From: Oscarella lobularis
Lineage: Eukaryota; Porifera; Homoscleromorpha; Homosclerophorida; Oscarellidae
Reading direction: 5' to 3'
Length of the DNA stretch: 64,000 nucleotides
Assembly (NCBI RefSeq): GCF_947507565.1
Contig: NC_089182.1
Location: forward strand, 1,798,001 to 1,862,000
How positions within the stretch are numbered: position 1 is the first letter of the stretch; each line of letters begins with the position of its first letter. A program made the translations under genes and the position numbers. Below the pieces are notes generated by a model. That model was not told the origin of the DNA. It ran no database searches and saw nothing but the letters and a program-made list of their open reading frames with translations. Positions 45,885 to 59,080 of this stretch are shown in pieces.

Positions 45885-47056
45885 TCAATTAGCCCCGCCA
45901 CCTCCGTTGTATTCATAGTACATGTAATCCTGCGCAAAACGGGATTATCTAATTTTGACCACAGTCTAACCACTTACAATCAGAAACACGGCAGAAAACA
46001 GGAGAGCTTTCATCTGGACAGACATATCCATTGGAACTAAAAGAAAGAACTTTTCAGAAAGGAACAATCAACCAGTAAAAGACTGCTACATACACGAAAC
46101 GCTGAAATTTCCGGCCTTGGTCACCCATTCCTGCATGCAGCCTGACCACTGAGCAACAAGCTTGCCAACTTGATTGGCCCCATCTGCACTCAAGATCTAA
46201 TACAACATACAAACATTTCAATGACACAGCCTTTCTCAAAAAGCCTTACCTCATATTCAGTATCAGCATAACATTTGCAGATGCAGCAGCAGCAAGGTCC
46301 CTTGATCAGAAGCTGCGTCACGTCGCTGGCATCATTGATGTACCACATGGGTTCATTGCAAGTGTATCTTGAATACAGATTATAGAGATTTCATAGTGCG
46401 TTTTATGTTCCGTGCTACTTTTCCTTGATGAATCCAAGAACGGACTTGTCCGGCCCTTGGACTTCCATGACTTGAAGGGAACATGGGCACAATCGGCCCT
46501 GGCAACGAAACGGACGTTCGAAGTGCAACACCTCGCGTTGGAAATTGTCGAGAATTGACATGGAAAAGGGACGTGCCGCTCCGCACCACTGACGCGGATA
46601 ACAGTCACTTTCTTAATTAAAAAATTAATTAACAAAAATCTCATCCTAATTATTTGCGTACTTTCGGCTGCAAAGTAGACCTGCTGTCCCATGGTATTTT
46701 TGACGATGTACCTGTTCTCCATTTCGAACCCGGTCATAACTATTAGGGTACAACAATAAACGACCACACCCAGTGCAACGACACCGTAAAAAGCAAATAA
46801 ACAAGCGTGAGAACGCGAGAAACCGTTCAAACGGCGGTTTATTCTGCTTTGGTAACGTCCAAAGCTATTCGCGAGAGCAATCTAGACGCCTTCTGTAGTT
46901 TCCTGTACCTTCGATTAGCTCGATCATCTGCTGTATCAAGAGCTGATCGACTTGAGTGAAGTATTCGAGTCCTGGCGGGCATCCGGTCACTCCTTCGGGC
47001 ATCGGCATAAGAGCGACGCCGGGTTGCGTCGTGATCGGCGCTTTCTGGGCCTCCAT
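45885..47056 (-). CDS. Phospholipid scramblase family protein (tandem copy A)
   Basis: PLSCR proteins are membrane-anchored beta-barrel proteins linked to calcium-dependent lipid scrambling. Start [20 protein letters not shown] at 47056. Family marks: [107 protein letters not shown], and the palmitoylation-type Cys cluster [17 protein letters not shown]. The C-terminal helix is followed by [14 protein letters not shown] and a stop at 45885-45887. About six exons; the order of intron positions is the same as in copy B. No long Pro-rich N-terminus is present, unlike human PLSCR1. Confidence 0.87.
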
Positions 47057-47224
47057 CGTTCTTTTATCCGGGATTGTCCGTGACGCCAACAGTATCCGGG
47101 ATTCGAAGCGCGTCGTGCCTCAAGTAGGACTTGCTTATACGAGTTTACCTCTTAGTTCGACTATAATGATTACGTGCCTACACGCGAAACGAAGATTTTA
47201 ATTAAAATAACCAGCGGAGAAACG

Positions 47225-48301
47225 TCAATTGTACACATAGTACATGTAATTCTGCAGAGAAAAATATCAAATTTCGTAATAAAGAGCTCTGAACCGCTTA
47301 CAATCAGAAATACAGAAGCAAGAAGAAGGGCTTTGATCTGGACAGACATATCCATTGGAACTAAAGAAGAAAGCCCTTTAAAAATTTTCAAATCCGCTAC
47401 AAAAAGATAAATGCATACACGATATGCTAAAATTGCCGGAGGCCTTGCCGTAACACTCCTTAGCACAATCTGACCACCGAGCAACAAGCCTACCAACTTG
47501 AGTAGCCCCATCAAAACTCAAAATCTATATAAAATGTGAAAATTCGTACAAAAAAACTGGATATCTCAATTCTTTACTTCATAGTCAGTGTCAGAACACC
47601 ATTTGCAGATGCAGCAGCAGCAAGGACCTCTAATGATCAACTGCGTCACGTCGTTGGCATCATTGACATGCCACACGGGTTCATTACACGTGTATCTTTA
47701 ATTAAACATATTATACAATAGGTACATAGCTCTTCAATTCCGACCTCTCCTTAATGAATCCAAGGAGAGACTTGTCTGGTCCTAGGACTTCCATAATCTG
47801 TAGGCAGTTTGGGCAGCATCGGCCCTGGCAACGGAGGGGACGCTCGAGGTGCAGCACTTCACGCTGATAAGAGTCAACAATTGACATGGAAAAGGCGCGC
47901 GCTGCTTTAAAGCACTGACGTTGAAGGCACTCACTTGCTGCATAAAAAAGGAAGGATAATAGTCATGTACGCTATTGTCTATTTGTACTTTCGCCTGCAA
48001 AGTAGACCTGCTGTCCCTTGGCATTACTTATGACGAACCTGTTCTCCGTCTGGAAATCGGTCATAACTATAAATAACAACCTACTTATTAATAAAGAACG
48101 GGTCTTTTGTCGCTGCGAGAACGTCACAAGGGTGTTCACACCACCAAATATACCTCGAATTAGATCGATCATCTGCTCCACAAAGAGCTGATCAACTTGA
48201 CTGAGGATTTCGAGTCCTGGCGGACATCCGTATACACTTTCGGGCGGCACTTGCATGGAAGTGACGCCCGGCTGGGTCAAGATCGGGGTCTTCTCGTCCA
48301 T
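47225..48301 (-). CDS. Phospholipid scramblase family protein (tandem copy B)
   Basis: Start MDEKTPILTQPGVTSMQVPP at 48301. Closely parallel to copy [137 protein letters not shown], then PMDMSVQIKALLLASVFLI (the single membrane helix) and NYMYYVYN with stop TGA at 47225-47227. Its stop lies 168 bp upstream of the start of copy A in transcription order. The shared exon layout shows tandem duplication. Confidence 0.88.
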
Positions 48302-48532
48302 TCTTCACACTACTCCGCGTGAGCGATCATGTGAATTCACTTCCCACTCACTCACTCTCGTGAGCTCTAGTAGTCGATTAATTAACTAAAGCTACCACAC
48401 GTAAAGCAATTTATAATGAATCATTGCCAGGAATAGTCTTTCTTTTATGACTTTCATCTGCTTTCACCAATAACGACGATTCACCTAAAACACCCCTTAT
48501 CACTTTCACATTTCCCCAAAAATTGAAAAAAA

Positions 48533-50706
48533 TTACAAACCGGTTGAGTGACCGTCGTCTTCGACTTTGCTCTTCCCGGGAGAATACAGAATCATGACGG
48601 CAAGGGCATAGAGATTCCACAGCCCGTAAACACCAGTATACAGAGCACCTGAAATTTCAACCGACTTCTCGCCATCTATATGTTTCCACTCGGCCTCATT
48701 GAACGAATGCGTCACGTAGGAAACGCCGGTCAATACGATCGTAAGCAATGTCGCACCGAGAAGAAACTTGAGTCGATACGCACGACCCTTCATTAATTAA
48801 TTAATGAATCATAAAAGACCTATCCTTTTCTCCGTTGTTCTTACTTGATGTCTAAGTTGCGCCACGCTTCCCTTTTGCATCATTTCGGCTTGCAGTCGAA
48901 TTCGACGAAAAGTGAGAGCGATTAGCACGACTAGAGCGACAACGTAAAGAAAACACACGCAGCTGAGAAGCATGAAGAACGCCCACTATCGGACACAGTC
49001 TCGTCATTATCTAATATTAGATTGTTCGACTTGTTTCTTACGAGAGTGTACGAAGTCGAAGTCTTTCCCCAGTACGTAAAAAAAGGATTATTAATTATGC
49101 TCCCCCTTGGAAAAATTTCATGGACGAGAGGCGTTCGCTATTAATTAATTAATTAATAAATATTACCGTTCAATGAGGCCATATGCGAGTATAGCAGCCG
49201 ACGTTAGAACGATGGGAATTAAAAAGAAACGATACGATTTCAATGACGTCACCCGATCTTCACCCTAAAATGCAATTAATTCGAAGAGCAGAACCGTCGT
49301 TGGACGTTCGCTCACATAAAATTGCTCGCAGACAAATATGAGCCAGAAGATCGTGAGCATGCAGTAGAACAATCCCTGTCGAATGTCAGCCCAGAGACTT
49401 AGCCAGGGAGCGTCGACCCACAAAGATATCCAATCAATAGGAACTAAAAAAAAGAAATATCTATATATGTAAATTTTAGAGAGAAACCCACAGTTTAGTA
49501 GGATCAGAGATAGTCCCAAGCAGAAGATCAATCTGAGAAAAGAACGGTTGCTGTCCATCGAGAGTCCGCGGATAAATAAGAAATAGAACCTTTCAATAGG
49601 CCAAGACTGTCTTCCTTGGCCAAAGATTTTCTTTCCAAACCATATCACTGCAACGAGAAGTACCGGTGTCAAAATAGTTTTGATTGAGAAAATTATTCGC
49701 ATAAAGGCGGGTCGCCAGTGAACCACCTAGGGGAAGGAGCACAGCAATACAAATATTTATAGAATTAGCCGACTAGAAAAACTTACACTGAACCAGATAT
49801 CGCCCACTTTATTCTGACCCAGTCCCGTACCATGAACCATGTTGATTAGATAGTACTTGTGATGCGAGCTCATCAGTTCGAAAAAAGGAGCATCTGAGCA
49901 ACCGTGACTAGTCTAATGAGAGCAAAGAGGAGACGTCTCTCTAATATCCAATATTATTTCCTACTGTCGAGCACTCGATGTCTCGTTGAAAGTTGATAAT
50001 CGACTTCGTGAAACGCTTCCATGAGTACTTCTCGTCGTCAGAGTTTCTATTGACGACGTCCACGCTATTTGCATACCACAACCGCGCCGAAAATCCAACA
50101 GTGAGAGATCGATCTAAAATGTAGAGTCCCAAAGATTGTCACCTCTTTGACGAGTATTGTAAGAATGCGTACAACCTGGGGGGGCCAAACATGCAGTACA
50201 AAAAACGTTTTGTACGCACAGTAAGGGATGCGTTCTACGTTAGGCCGAATGACACTAGTCGCGTGTAGTCTACCTTTGTCCGGCGGAGTGAGCAAGTCGA
50301 TGTGAAACGAGCTGCCGATCCACTGGAACCAACGCGACATAACGACGTGACTACGATCGAGTGGAAGTTTGGCGTAGTAGACGATCGAGTCGCCTTGAAG
50401 CGACTTGTCCACCTCCGTCGTCAGATGATCGACGTGATGGGGACAGTTCGAACGATCGACGGGATTCTCGAGACTCTGCTTCGCTTTTAGCTTGCCGCGG
50501 CGAAGAGCGCAGCCGCGAAAGAGTAGCATGTGGGATGATGTCGGCGAAGGGCCTTCGAGGGGAACGAGCTGATCCTGAGGACCACTTCCTCTTATCTTTT
50601 GCTCACCTACGCCGCCGGCGATGAAGAATCCGGCGAGAGCGACGAGGAAGAGGACGGTTGCGCTGGCGAGTTTCTTTCCCGAGAGTTCTTCGAGGATCGT
50701 GGTCAT
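48533..50706 (-). CDS. WLS: Wntless (WLS/Evi), Wnt cargo receptor
   Basis: WLS is a multipass membrane protein that carries lipidated Wnt from the ER to the cell surface. Start ATG at 50706 (MTTILEELSGKKLASATVLF), with the first membrane helix VLFLVALAGFFIAGGVG. The luminal domain has VDRSNCPHHVDHLTTEVDKS, GDSIVYYAKLPLDRSHVVMS and RWFQWIGSSFHIDL, parallel to human WLS. Membrane helices follow: FSIKTILTPVLLVAVIWFGK, the PIDWISLWVDAPWLSLWADI and RQGLFYCMLTIFWLIFVCEQ block, RFFLIPIVLTSAAILAYGLI, LSCVCFLYVVALVVLIALTF, and the last region with GALYTGVYGLWNLYALAVMI. It ends SKVEDDGHSTGL, stop TAA at 48533-48535. An in-frame Met lies further upstream at 50835; human WLS argues for the shorter start. 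The short tail lacks the long cytoplasmic extension of vertebrate WLS. Confidence 0.9.
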
Positions 50707-51090
50707 GGCGTAAACAATGGCTAGAGGCTGCGGTCTGCGCAGGCACTCTCCGACTTCGAAAGGCGTGGAAAGCTTTTCAATCCATCCGGAGGAGGAGCGA
50801 CGGCTATCCGGGTCGCTAATTTGCGCGCCAATCATACGGTCAAGTAGTAGTAGAGATCAACTGAAGTGTTAGCTGATCAAAGAATTTTTGGCATCTGCTG
50901 GTATGGCGAGCGCTGTCAACTAAGCGGAGTCATCGAAAACTGTCGGCACACAGAATAAAATAACAAGATGTTCACGGTTGATACGACAAGGCATGCAATA
51001 TTGTACGTCATGTAAATTCTGATTCTCGGTACCATTTCAAATATAGAGTGTTTTTGAGTATAAAAGTTTTAGTTTATAAATCTACAAGTT
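50707..51090. other. Intergenic region between WLS and the second ADAMTS gene
   Basis: About 380 bp. It should hold the WLS promoter and the 3' end of the upstream ADAMTS transcript. No ORF or repeat stands out. Confidence 0.4.
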
Positions 51091-54000
51091 CTAGACCGGC
51101 TGCTTATCATATTTACTACACGTACATCTGCAGATAATTGGAATAAAATTTAAATTGTCGCAGCTTTTGTTAATCAGTTGACAGTACTTGGGCTCGTCAA
51201 CGGAATTACAGTCTGCACCAAGAAGCAAATTAGCAACAGTGAAAAAGCGAATATTCATAGTACAACCTTGTACGCATTGACTCGGACAACGATCTTTGTC
51301 ACGCGGCTTCGGCACAGGAGAGCATTTCTCGTCATCCAAAACTTGCCCATCGTAAGACTTACACGTCACAGTCCTATACTTCTCTCGACGCCTTCCACAC
51401 TCTCCCGTGCACTAACAATAACAAATAGAAAAACATTATGATGAAGAAACCAATGTACGTGACTCACTTCGCCATACGGTCCTTTTACCCACGTCGGTTT
51501 CGGGCATTTCGGCCCCGCTTCGCACATCTTCGTCTCATTTGGCTTCGGGCCAATTGAACTGCAATACTCGTTGGCCAAACGTACATTACTTGACATACAC
51601 GTCACGGAATGATTTTGCTTTCGGTTTTCGCCACAGTACGGATAGCACTGAAGAAAAAATAGTTCTGTAGAAAAATCTTCCGTTTTTAATTAATTAATGT
51701 ATACCGGTCCCCATGGCCCCTCTTTCCATTCTGGCGGACAGTCCGACATCCTACATGTTACCACTTTGGCTGGCATACTTTTGTTTCTCTTCAAGCAAGC
51801 CGATTCGTTCAAAATGACGGACACTCGATCGTTTATTATTCTAATGCAGTAAATCTCTCGCTTGCGAGTTCCCTGGCCACACGTTACTGAACAGGGGTAT
51901 TTGACACTCGCCAAAAATTGAACTCGACTGCGAAAAAAAGGAATGAAGGAATCACGAAATACTTTTCAGCGAAAAATTCTCGTACTCGCAGGGCGGACCG
52001 ACGCACGACTTGAACCGGTTCTTGGGTCGAGGTCCCAGACGGGAGCAAAACTTTCGACTCACTTTTTTCGCTACTCCGAAACGATAGCGATAGCAGTGAG
52101 CCGACTGCGTCCGATTGCCTGCGCATATATACAACGTCTTATACGCACGAAGAGGGGAACGGCTGGCCGGAGGCGTACCATTTCTGGAACACTTGGCCGA
52201 ACAGCGCGACCACAGTTCGCCGTACTCCCAAACGTATTCGTCGATCGCGGAACTTTTTTCTACGCTGTACGTGTAGTTCACGGCGACAGTGAGTTGAGTT
52301 CGTACATGCGGGGATCTCTCTTTTGGTACAAGCAACTATAAAACGCACTCTCCACGAGGGGCTGAGACACGCGCGACTGCGAATTCAACTCACGGTAACG
52401 TGCACGGCGCTTTCCGTCGGCCCGAGTGCAGAAAGTTTCTCCGGCGCTCCGTCTATTCTCTCATAAAAGAAAGTCGTGCCAGCTATGAAGTAGTCCAGAG
52501 ATCTATTGAGCGAATTAGTAGCTCCGTTTAAATAGTAGTAGCCGCTTTCGTTTCGCACGGCTGAGAAAGAACACAAGTAAATACTACTCCAAAAAAAAGA
52601 TCAGCTGTTAATCGTCTCACCGAGATAGTTCACCGTTGTCTTTTTCTTATGAACGACAATGCTTGTCGCACCTTTGGGGATCTTGATGACGGCGACATGT
52701 TTATCTACGAAGAAACGCGGATGCAAAAGGTCATTCGAAGGCCATACACTCTGCAGTCCGACCTATACTCTGAAAGCGAGGCTCCAACTTGATGGTTCGC
52801 TTTATCGTTTGACAAAACGACCCGTTTCCGCCGCACACCCGACACACGTCCTCCTTCACGTTCGACCCCTCTTCGCCGTCGCAGCCGAACGGCACGCAGC
52901 GACCTCGAATACAAACGTCGCTCGAGCCGGGAAAGCACGGCGTGCCGTCTCGAACCGGCAACGGCAATCTTAGTTGCCAGCCGCCGCGATCGTTCGTATA
53001 GCAGGTCAACAGGCAAACTCGAGAATTGTTGCCTGTATAGAGTACACGCGTTTTCAAGACACGGTGATAAGGGAAAGGAGTCGTTCGTATCTTACGCGTT
53101 TCGTGCGCGGACTTCCAAACTGCCGACTTTTCCATAAAAAACGACTTTTTCACTTCGGCAGCGTAACTGGCACTGTTTAACAGCAGACGGCACTGTTCGT
53201 CGCGTAGCAACCGATCCGTGCTCTTTCGCCCGCGACACGGCTTCCTATTGCAAAGCCGATAGCGGATCGAGCGACCGGCGCAGTGAAATCCGCCGCCGCT
53301 CGGCCTGCAGCGTTCAGTGAGTTAAATTAGAAAAAAGTGACGAGCGACAAATTCTGCATTGGCAACTCACGGAGGATTGTTGCACTGGCGCACGGACGCT
53401 TCGACTCCTGTCCCGCACGTGTGACTGCACTCGCGATAGCTGCTCCACTCGCTCCAACTACCGTTCGTAAAAGCCGGCACCGACGACGGCGTCACGCAAC
53501 GGCCCAAGTAGCACACCTGAACGTACGTATATGTATCATTTTAATCCGAGTAGTCGAATAAGACAACCTACACCAGGCTGGGCGGACGTGGCGTTCTTCA
53601 GTGTACAGGGCGAACCTTGGGCGAGCGGTCGATACGTGGCTTGGCACGAATGATCGGCGTTCACACAGGACAACATGTGACAAGCGTTCTAAAGTGCACC
53701 GTTTCAATTCGCGTTCTTTCTCTCTCTCTCTCTCTCCTTCTCAGTCTCTACCTCTACGTCACACGCTCCATTGGTAAAATTTTGCAAGCGGCACTCGTCG
53801 TCCATCGACGAGGCGAACGTCGAACTGACCGGTAAGCGATGGGAAAAATTTGGAACGTTTTTCAAGCACTCTCCTTTGCCGTCGCTGAAACGCGATAGGA
53901 AGCTAGTACAATTATCGCGAATCTTTTTGTGAGAAGGACTCACTCGAGGAATTGCCTCATGGCATCGCGACTGCACTTGGACCACGAATTCGGCAGCGAC

Positions 54001-56212
54001 GATGCTCTCAATTTCGGAGCCATCAATTTGCCCGACCGATGACAGCCGTTCGTCCCGCTGTCGTGCACCATTCCAAAACTAATAGGAGGAAAAAGTTTGT
54101 CAGAGAAATTTTTACGCTACGCTCCCTACTTGTGGCCCATTTCATGTGCGACGGTGAAGGAGAGAGTGAGACCCGTGTCTTGACTGATTCCGCAAGAGCT
54201 CGCCTTGTTGCACATGCCACCAATGATGGCCATGCCTTTGAGGAGAAAAAGTAGTAGACAGATCGAGAGAGGAAACGGCTCGTTCTCTTTATACCAAGAT
54301 TGTCGCATTCTTTCCAACTTCTTTGACCAGTCGTTGATATCCGCTGGCACAGATCCCTCCTTGTAGTGCGGTGACCGAATCACGAATGACCACTAACCAA
54401 CTTGACGCACTCACCTCGTTAAAAGGATTGCGTTGTCCTGATTGCGATCGACGCCCCTTTCGCGCTCTTGAAACTCGCAAAAGCGATTCAGCACGGCATG
54501 AGCGTCGTCGGACTCGTCCAGTTCATGCTATATGACACGCGCACGTAAAGCTGCTAGTAGCTACGATATCGCGCGTCGACGAATCAGCGGGTGGAATGCT
54601 TGAGGGAAATAACCGCAAGCCCTAACTCCAGGGAGTGAGGATGGAAAATTCATGCAAGGCATTTTTATCTCAATCAACGTGCAAATATAGCGTGAATCCT
54701 TTCTACGACTCCCACCTTCATTCTCTCCCGCCCTTCCCTTATTTTTCTCGGTCGGGGGGCGTCTATACCACCATATGGTCGTGTTTACCTTACCTTATGG
54801 ACGGTTTCGTCGTCGAGCAGTTCAACGCCGACCACGGCAATATTGACGTCACTTCCAAGGGAAGCATCCCTGTACAGAATCGACACCTAAGTCAATCGAG
54901 AAAAAAATAGCGAACGAAACATCAAGAAATCAGTTTCACCATGTTCATTATGCAGAGAACGTAGTGAGACACGTCATCGCCGTAGCGATCCGTCATCGTG
55001 TCGTCGACGTAGACGACGGTTTCGACAGTCCACGTTTCAGATCGTCGACGCCTACGTCCAACTTGTGGAACGACGTCCTCATCTTGGGCATCGTTGTCTA
55101 CGAATGTCGTCATCGTTGAACCTAATTTGGCTAAGCAAATTCGGAAACCGACCTCGACGTAAGCCCTTCTGCCAGTCGAACGACGACGACGACGTAGAAG
55201 AGCGACGATAGACGACGTGGTCGTCGCTCCTATTTCCGTCGATTCGTTGCAGCGGTTCGATGAAATAGTCGTCGTCGTTTGTGGAGAAGAGACCACGCTG
55301 CGCGACGTAATGAAGAAATGCATTAGAGCAACCCCCGAATCATTTAGAGTAGATCCTCCCCAACGGCGACTAGCAACGTTTATTGTTTTCTTGCGGGGCG
55401 CCCCGCACCGGTCAATATGTTAGGGGCACGCGAAAGAACGCAACCGGAAGCAGGGTAGTTAGCACGCGTCTGAAATAGTACCACTTCCCTGCAGTCGAAA
55501 AAGGGTTCGGGGCGTCGTACGCGAGGGGATTTAATTGTCTATATGCACAGCTGAGAGGTCCCTTGTGTCTATGGTGTGACTAAGAGACGTGTGATTGAAT
55601 CGACTTTGTCAATCCAACTAGGAGGATGCGTTCCACTGGTCATCAATGCATACGTTCAATCCCCCCTTTTTGGTTCTTACCAAACCACCGCCGCATGAGC
55701 TCACGGCCGCACCGGAACCACGATTTCCACGTACTCTTCCGACGTGATAGCAGCTTGTGTCGATGTCGATTGTCGTTTCGTCGACGCGATGCTGTCGTCG
55801 ACGTCGCACGGCGAATTCCGCCGTAACGAGACGTCGATTGGGCGTCAACTCCAACTGAAACGTCTTTCCGAATGCTTCGATTGTATATGCAACGTTGTCG
55901 TCCGCTCGTCGGCGAACTCGATCGTTGCCGGCACGGGAGCGCCGCGGTTGAACGATCTCGTAATTCTCCAAACGACGCAGAAACGCCGCTAAAAAGACAA
56001 TGTTTACATACACAGGACTAGCCGTCCCCTTCGACGCTTTTTCAACCTTGCTCCGAATGGAGTTTTGACTGTGACGGCGGCCGTCGCGACGACGATGAGG
56101 ACGACGACGAAGGCGACGACGACGACAACGACGAAGCTCCAAGGCTCCAAGCGATCGCGGCGACGGACGCCGCAATCGTCAAATAGACAAGGACAAGTGA
56201 TCGTCCTCGCAT
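51091..56212 (-). CDS. ADAMTS metalloprotease with thrombospondin repeats, non-PLAC C-terminus
   Basis: Start ATG at 56212 with a signal peptide (MRGRSLVLVYLTIAASVAAI) and a Ser-rich patch. The propeptide has TIEAFGKTFQLELTPNRRL and CYHVGRVRGN, then a furin-type RRRRRS before the protease (TWTVETVVYVDDTMTDRYG, RNQDNAILLT, GMCNKASSCGISQDTGLTLS). The zinc site is HEMGHNFGMVHD, split by an intron, and SGKLMAPKL carries the Met-turn. Further domains are a cysteine-rich region (VRDGTPCFPGSSDVCIRGRC, VCRVCGGNGSFC), a spacer (IKIPKGATSIVVHKKKTTVN, YYYLNGATNSLNRSLDYFIA) and several TSRs (WSRCSAKCSRNGTPPA, CSVTCGQGTRKREIYC, CKSYDGQVLDDEKC). The protein ends with a Cys-rich stretch (DCNSVDEPKYCQLINKSCDN, ICRCTCSKYDKQPV) and stop TAG at 51091-51093, which differs from the PLAC end of the other ADAMTS in this window. 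Confidence 0.87.
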
Positions 56213-57302
56213 CGATGCTTCTACTGGGACAAATTGTCGCGCGTGCTTGCTATAATATGTCCGAATCGTGACAGAATTCGTATAAGGGAGGAGAGAAGCG
56301 ATGTTATTCTAGGCGGCCAACGAGGAAAGTAGTAAGCATGTCATTAGAGAGCGTCAGATGGGAAGATGATGAGCGACGGATCAGATACGTCCTTATATTC
56401 CCCGGGCGCCGTGGACGGGGCAGACCGGGGAGCTGAACTAACTCGCCGCTAAATAGAATTACCGGCCGCCCACCGTCGTGTCCTGATAGCCAATGGGCTG
56501 CTCGCAGACGAACGAGCTTGAGTAATGAAATTTCGACGAGGAATGCAAACGCGGGAGGAAATGGTTCTTTGAAAGAGCTCTCTCTCTCACACACACAGTC
56601 TCTATTAGCGTGAGACTGGAGGTCTTAAAGATGCGAATTCGGCCCTTCAACCCACCATCTATTTCTGGTATATGCACTTCGCGGTCGAACTTCCCTCTGG
56701 CCATTGTCCCGCGGTCGGTGAAAATAAATGACCGACGCATAGCCCCGGTCCACGCGAAAACGTCTCACATAGTTAGAAACGACTAGCGATGGGTGCCGAT
56801 GGTAAATGGGTCTCTCTAATCTTGATACAGCCTATGCTCCGACGCTCTAACTGCCCAAACAGACATTACTTAGTATGCAAAACTGCATAAACATCAAGGA
56901 CGACCGTTCGTACAAACGCACCCGAAATGAGACAACAGATGCCCGCAGTTCCGCCGGTAACGGACGTGGCCTACACCGTTTACTAACTCAACCGTAGAAG
57001 GGAAAAAAACACTAATAGCTTGAGCCGCCGCTAGCACATCTATCTCCCAAAGGAACTGAATCCACTAAGCGGAGCTCCACGCGATGCGGGGTGTCGAGAC
57101 AATTAATTTGTCTCTTTTTCTACTCCCGATTTTCCTGACTGGTTTTAACCGCCACAAAAGCCTTTCGCCCCCCGCCCGACGAAACTACAAAAACTGGGAC
57201 AAACATCGCGTGCCGATGAGCCAGATGTTTGCAGCTAGAGGATGTGATTTGAGAATTACCCTAATAAGGATGGCGTCGACTTTCCCCGAAAGAAAAGACG
57301 AG
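56213..57302. other. Intergenic region between ADAMTS and EXTL2 3' end
   Basis: About 1.1 kb with a (CT)n/(CA)n stretch near 56575-56600 and CAAT/GC-rich patches. Two minus-strand ORFs of about 93-96 codons show no recognisable protein. The missing last EXTL2 exon could lie here. Confidence 0.35.
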
Positions 57303-58555
57303 CTACGACTTGCATGCAAAACACCTACCGAACCGAGAAACTTGAAAGTTGGAATAGGGAAGCGTCAGACGACCGCCGTACATATCGGCGAGCCGATTTA
57401 GACAGTACGATCGCTCTAGCATATGATCGGCGGCGTGCCACATGCCGCGATAGCCCGACTCTACAAAAGGGGGACAACGCTAAAAGGGACATCCGCCTCC
57501 TGTTGTCCTACACTACACTCGGTCTCATGCACGTGTGGGGTACCTATGTGCATACTGTATAGGCAAGCCCAACTCACCGGCTTCGGACTCCAAGTTCCTG
57601 AGGTCGTGGGGTCGTACGTACAGACCCGCGGCGCGCTGTCGCGGAGAGATTCCCGACGGCGGTGAACGATTTAGCTCGCGCGCGACCATCACGTTGAAGG
57701 CGATGTCGTCGCAATTCTGCGTGTCGTCGATGAGACGATGCACGGCGGGCGGCAGACGTTCGAATAGGCGTAAGTATTTCTTATGAATAAACGCCGCTCC
57801 AATTAATACCATTGAATAGCCGGCGAGACCGTAGTCGGAATCGAGTTCGTGACTGCCGTAGCTGTACACGCCCGACTCGGCGACGACGTGTCTGCGCGGC
57901 ACAAAGCCGACTATTTGATCGGGAAATTCCTAAGAAATTTTATCGAGCGGCGTTAGTGTGGGACGATAAAGGAATTGCCTGCCAAACTGTATAGGCAAAC
58001 GATACGTCGCCGGCGCTAGTCATAACGTCGTCGTCCATTACAAGCACAGCTGCGTGGGTGGCGCGCTTTGCAAATCAGACAGACAGCGATTGGAATGAAA
58101 GGAATCTCACCCTCTGTTCTAATCTCGCGAAAATTCTGAAGACGATTTCGCATCTTGTTCGCCGACTGCGGGAGAAAGTCGACGGGTACGGGATGGGGTT
58201 GGAACGAGTTCCACAAGTCGATCGGCGGCGTCACGCCGACGTTGTTCCACACGACGACGATTCGATCGACGTTGGGAATTGCCGAGTAGTGATGCAGGAG
58301 TTTGAGAAGGAGATCGGTTCGATTGTACGTTTGGAGTAGGACGGTGAACGAAGGCGGGTGGTTCGACAATGCGTGACGATTGGAGACGGCGTTGGATGTC
58401 TTCTTTTCCCAGCTGCTCTTGTCGTTCGGTAGGGCACGCAGAAGCGTCACGCCTAGTGCGAAGAATGCGACCAGAAAGAGTAGGGTGAAATAAGATCGCG
58501 TTCGAAATTGTCGTCCGATTGACGGCAACAGTTTCCAAACGAAAAATCGACGCAT
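57303..58555 (-). CDS. EXTL2: EXTL2-like alpha-1,4-N-acetylhexosaminyltransferase (GT64)
   Basis: EXTL2 is a Golgi type II membrane enzyme that adds GalNAc or GlcNAc to the glycosaminoglycan linker. Start ATG at 58555 (MRRFFVWKLLPSIGR) with a signal anchor (YFTLLFLVAFFALGVTLL). The GT64 core matches human EXTL2: FTVLLQTYNRTDLLLKLLHH, NVDRIVVVWNNVG, PHPVPVDFLPQSANKMRNRL, then AVLVMDDDV (the metal-binding DDD), QEFPDQIVGFVPRRHV, GAAFIHKKYLRLFERLPPAV, LIDDTQNCDDIAFNVMVARE, and SGYRGMWHAADHMLERSYCL. Intron 57978-57930 begins with GC rather than GT, giving a GC-AG intron. The usual GFPYxxYK tail was not found; read-through after RFG stops at 57303, and a missed terminal exon is possible. Confidence 0.85.
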
Positions 58556-59080
58556 TGCTATAGATAGAAAGAAAGAAAACATGTTGTGTGGTGAAGCCAC
58601 ACGATCATAGGGTAAATGCCCCTAATTAATTAATCAGTCGATTAATCAATGGAAACACGTACAATGGAAAAACAGAAAGGCTTTAGAGAGAAAGAAAGGG
58701 TGATGATTTTCTTTGGGACAGCAGCCATAAATAGCAGCCATAGCAGTCTCGTCGGAAAGCAAAACAAGTAAACACGTTGAAATTACGGTCAAGCTAGGCA
58801 CTTAGTGGTCTGATTGCTCAAACATCAACGCCACGGGCGCTTTCTTTACACATTTAGAGTATATAAGAGAAGCGCGATCGAGACTCAAGTGGGCAAACGG
58901 ACATTCTACTGCCCTTTGAGATCATTCGAAGCAACCAACACATGCTACTACCTACCAAGCAACTTTATCGACGCCGAAAAGTCCACTGGAACATTCGATG
59001 GAGGAAATAATACGGTTTTCTTTTTGAGCTCTGATTCCCGGATAAAAACACAAACAAGGCCCGTACCTATTCGATTGTTT
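58556..59080. promoter_or_regulatory. Shared upstream region of EXTL2 (-) and NDUFAF2 (+)
   Basis: The two genes diverge from this 525-bp gap. It has TTAATTAATTAAT near 58625 and A/T-rich runs but no clear TATA box placed for either gene. Confidence 0.45.

Noticed and set aside
56304-56740. Minus-strand ORFs of 93-96 codons upstream of the ADAMTS start
   Set aside because: No signal peptide, motif or splice support; probably chance.
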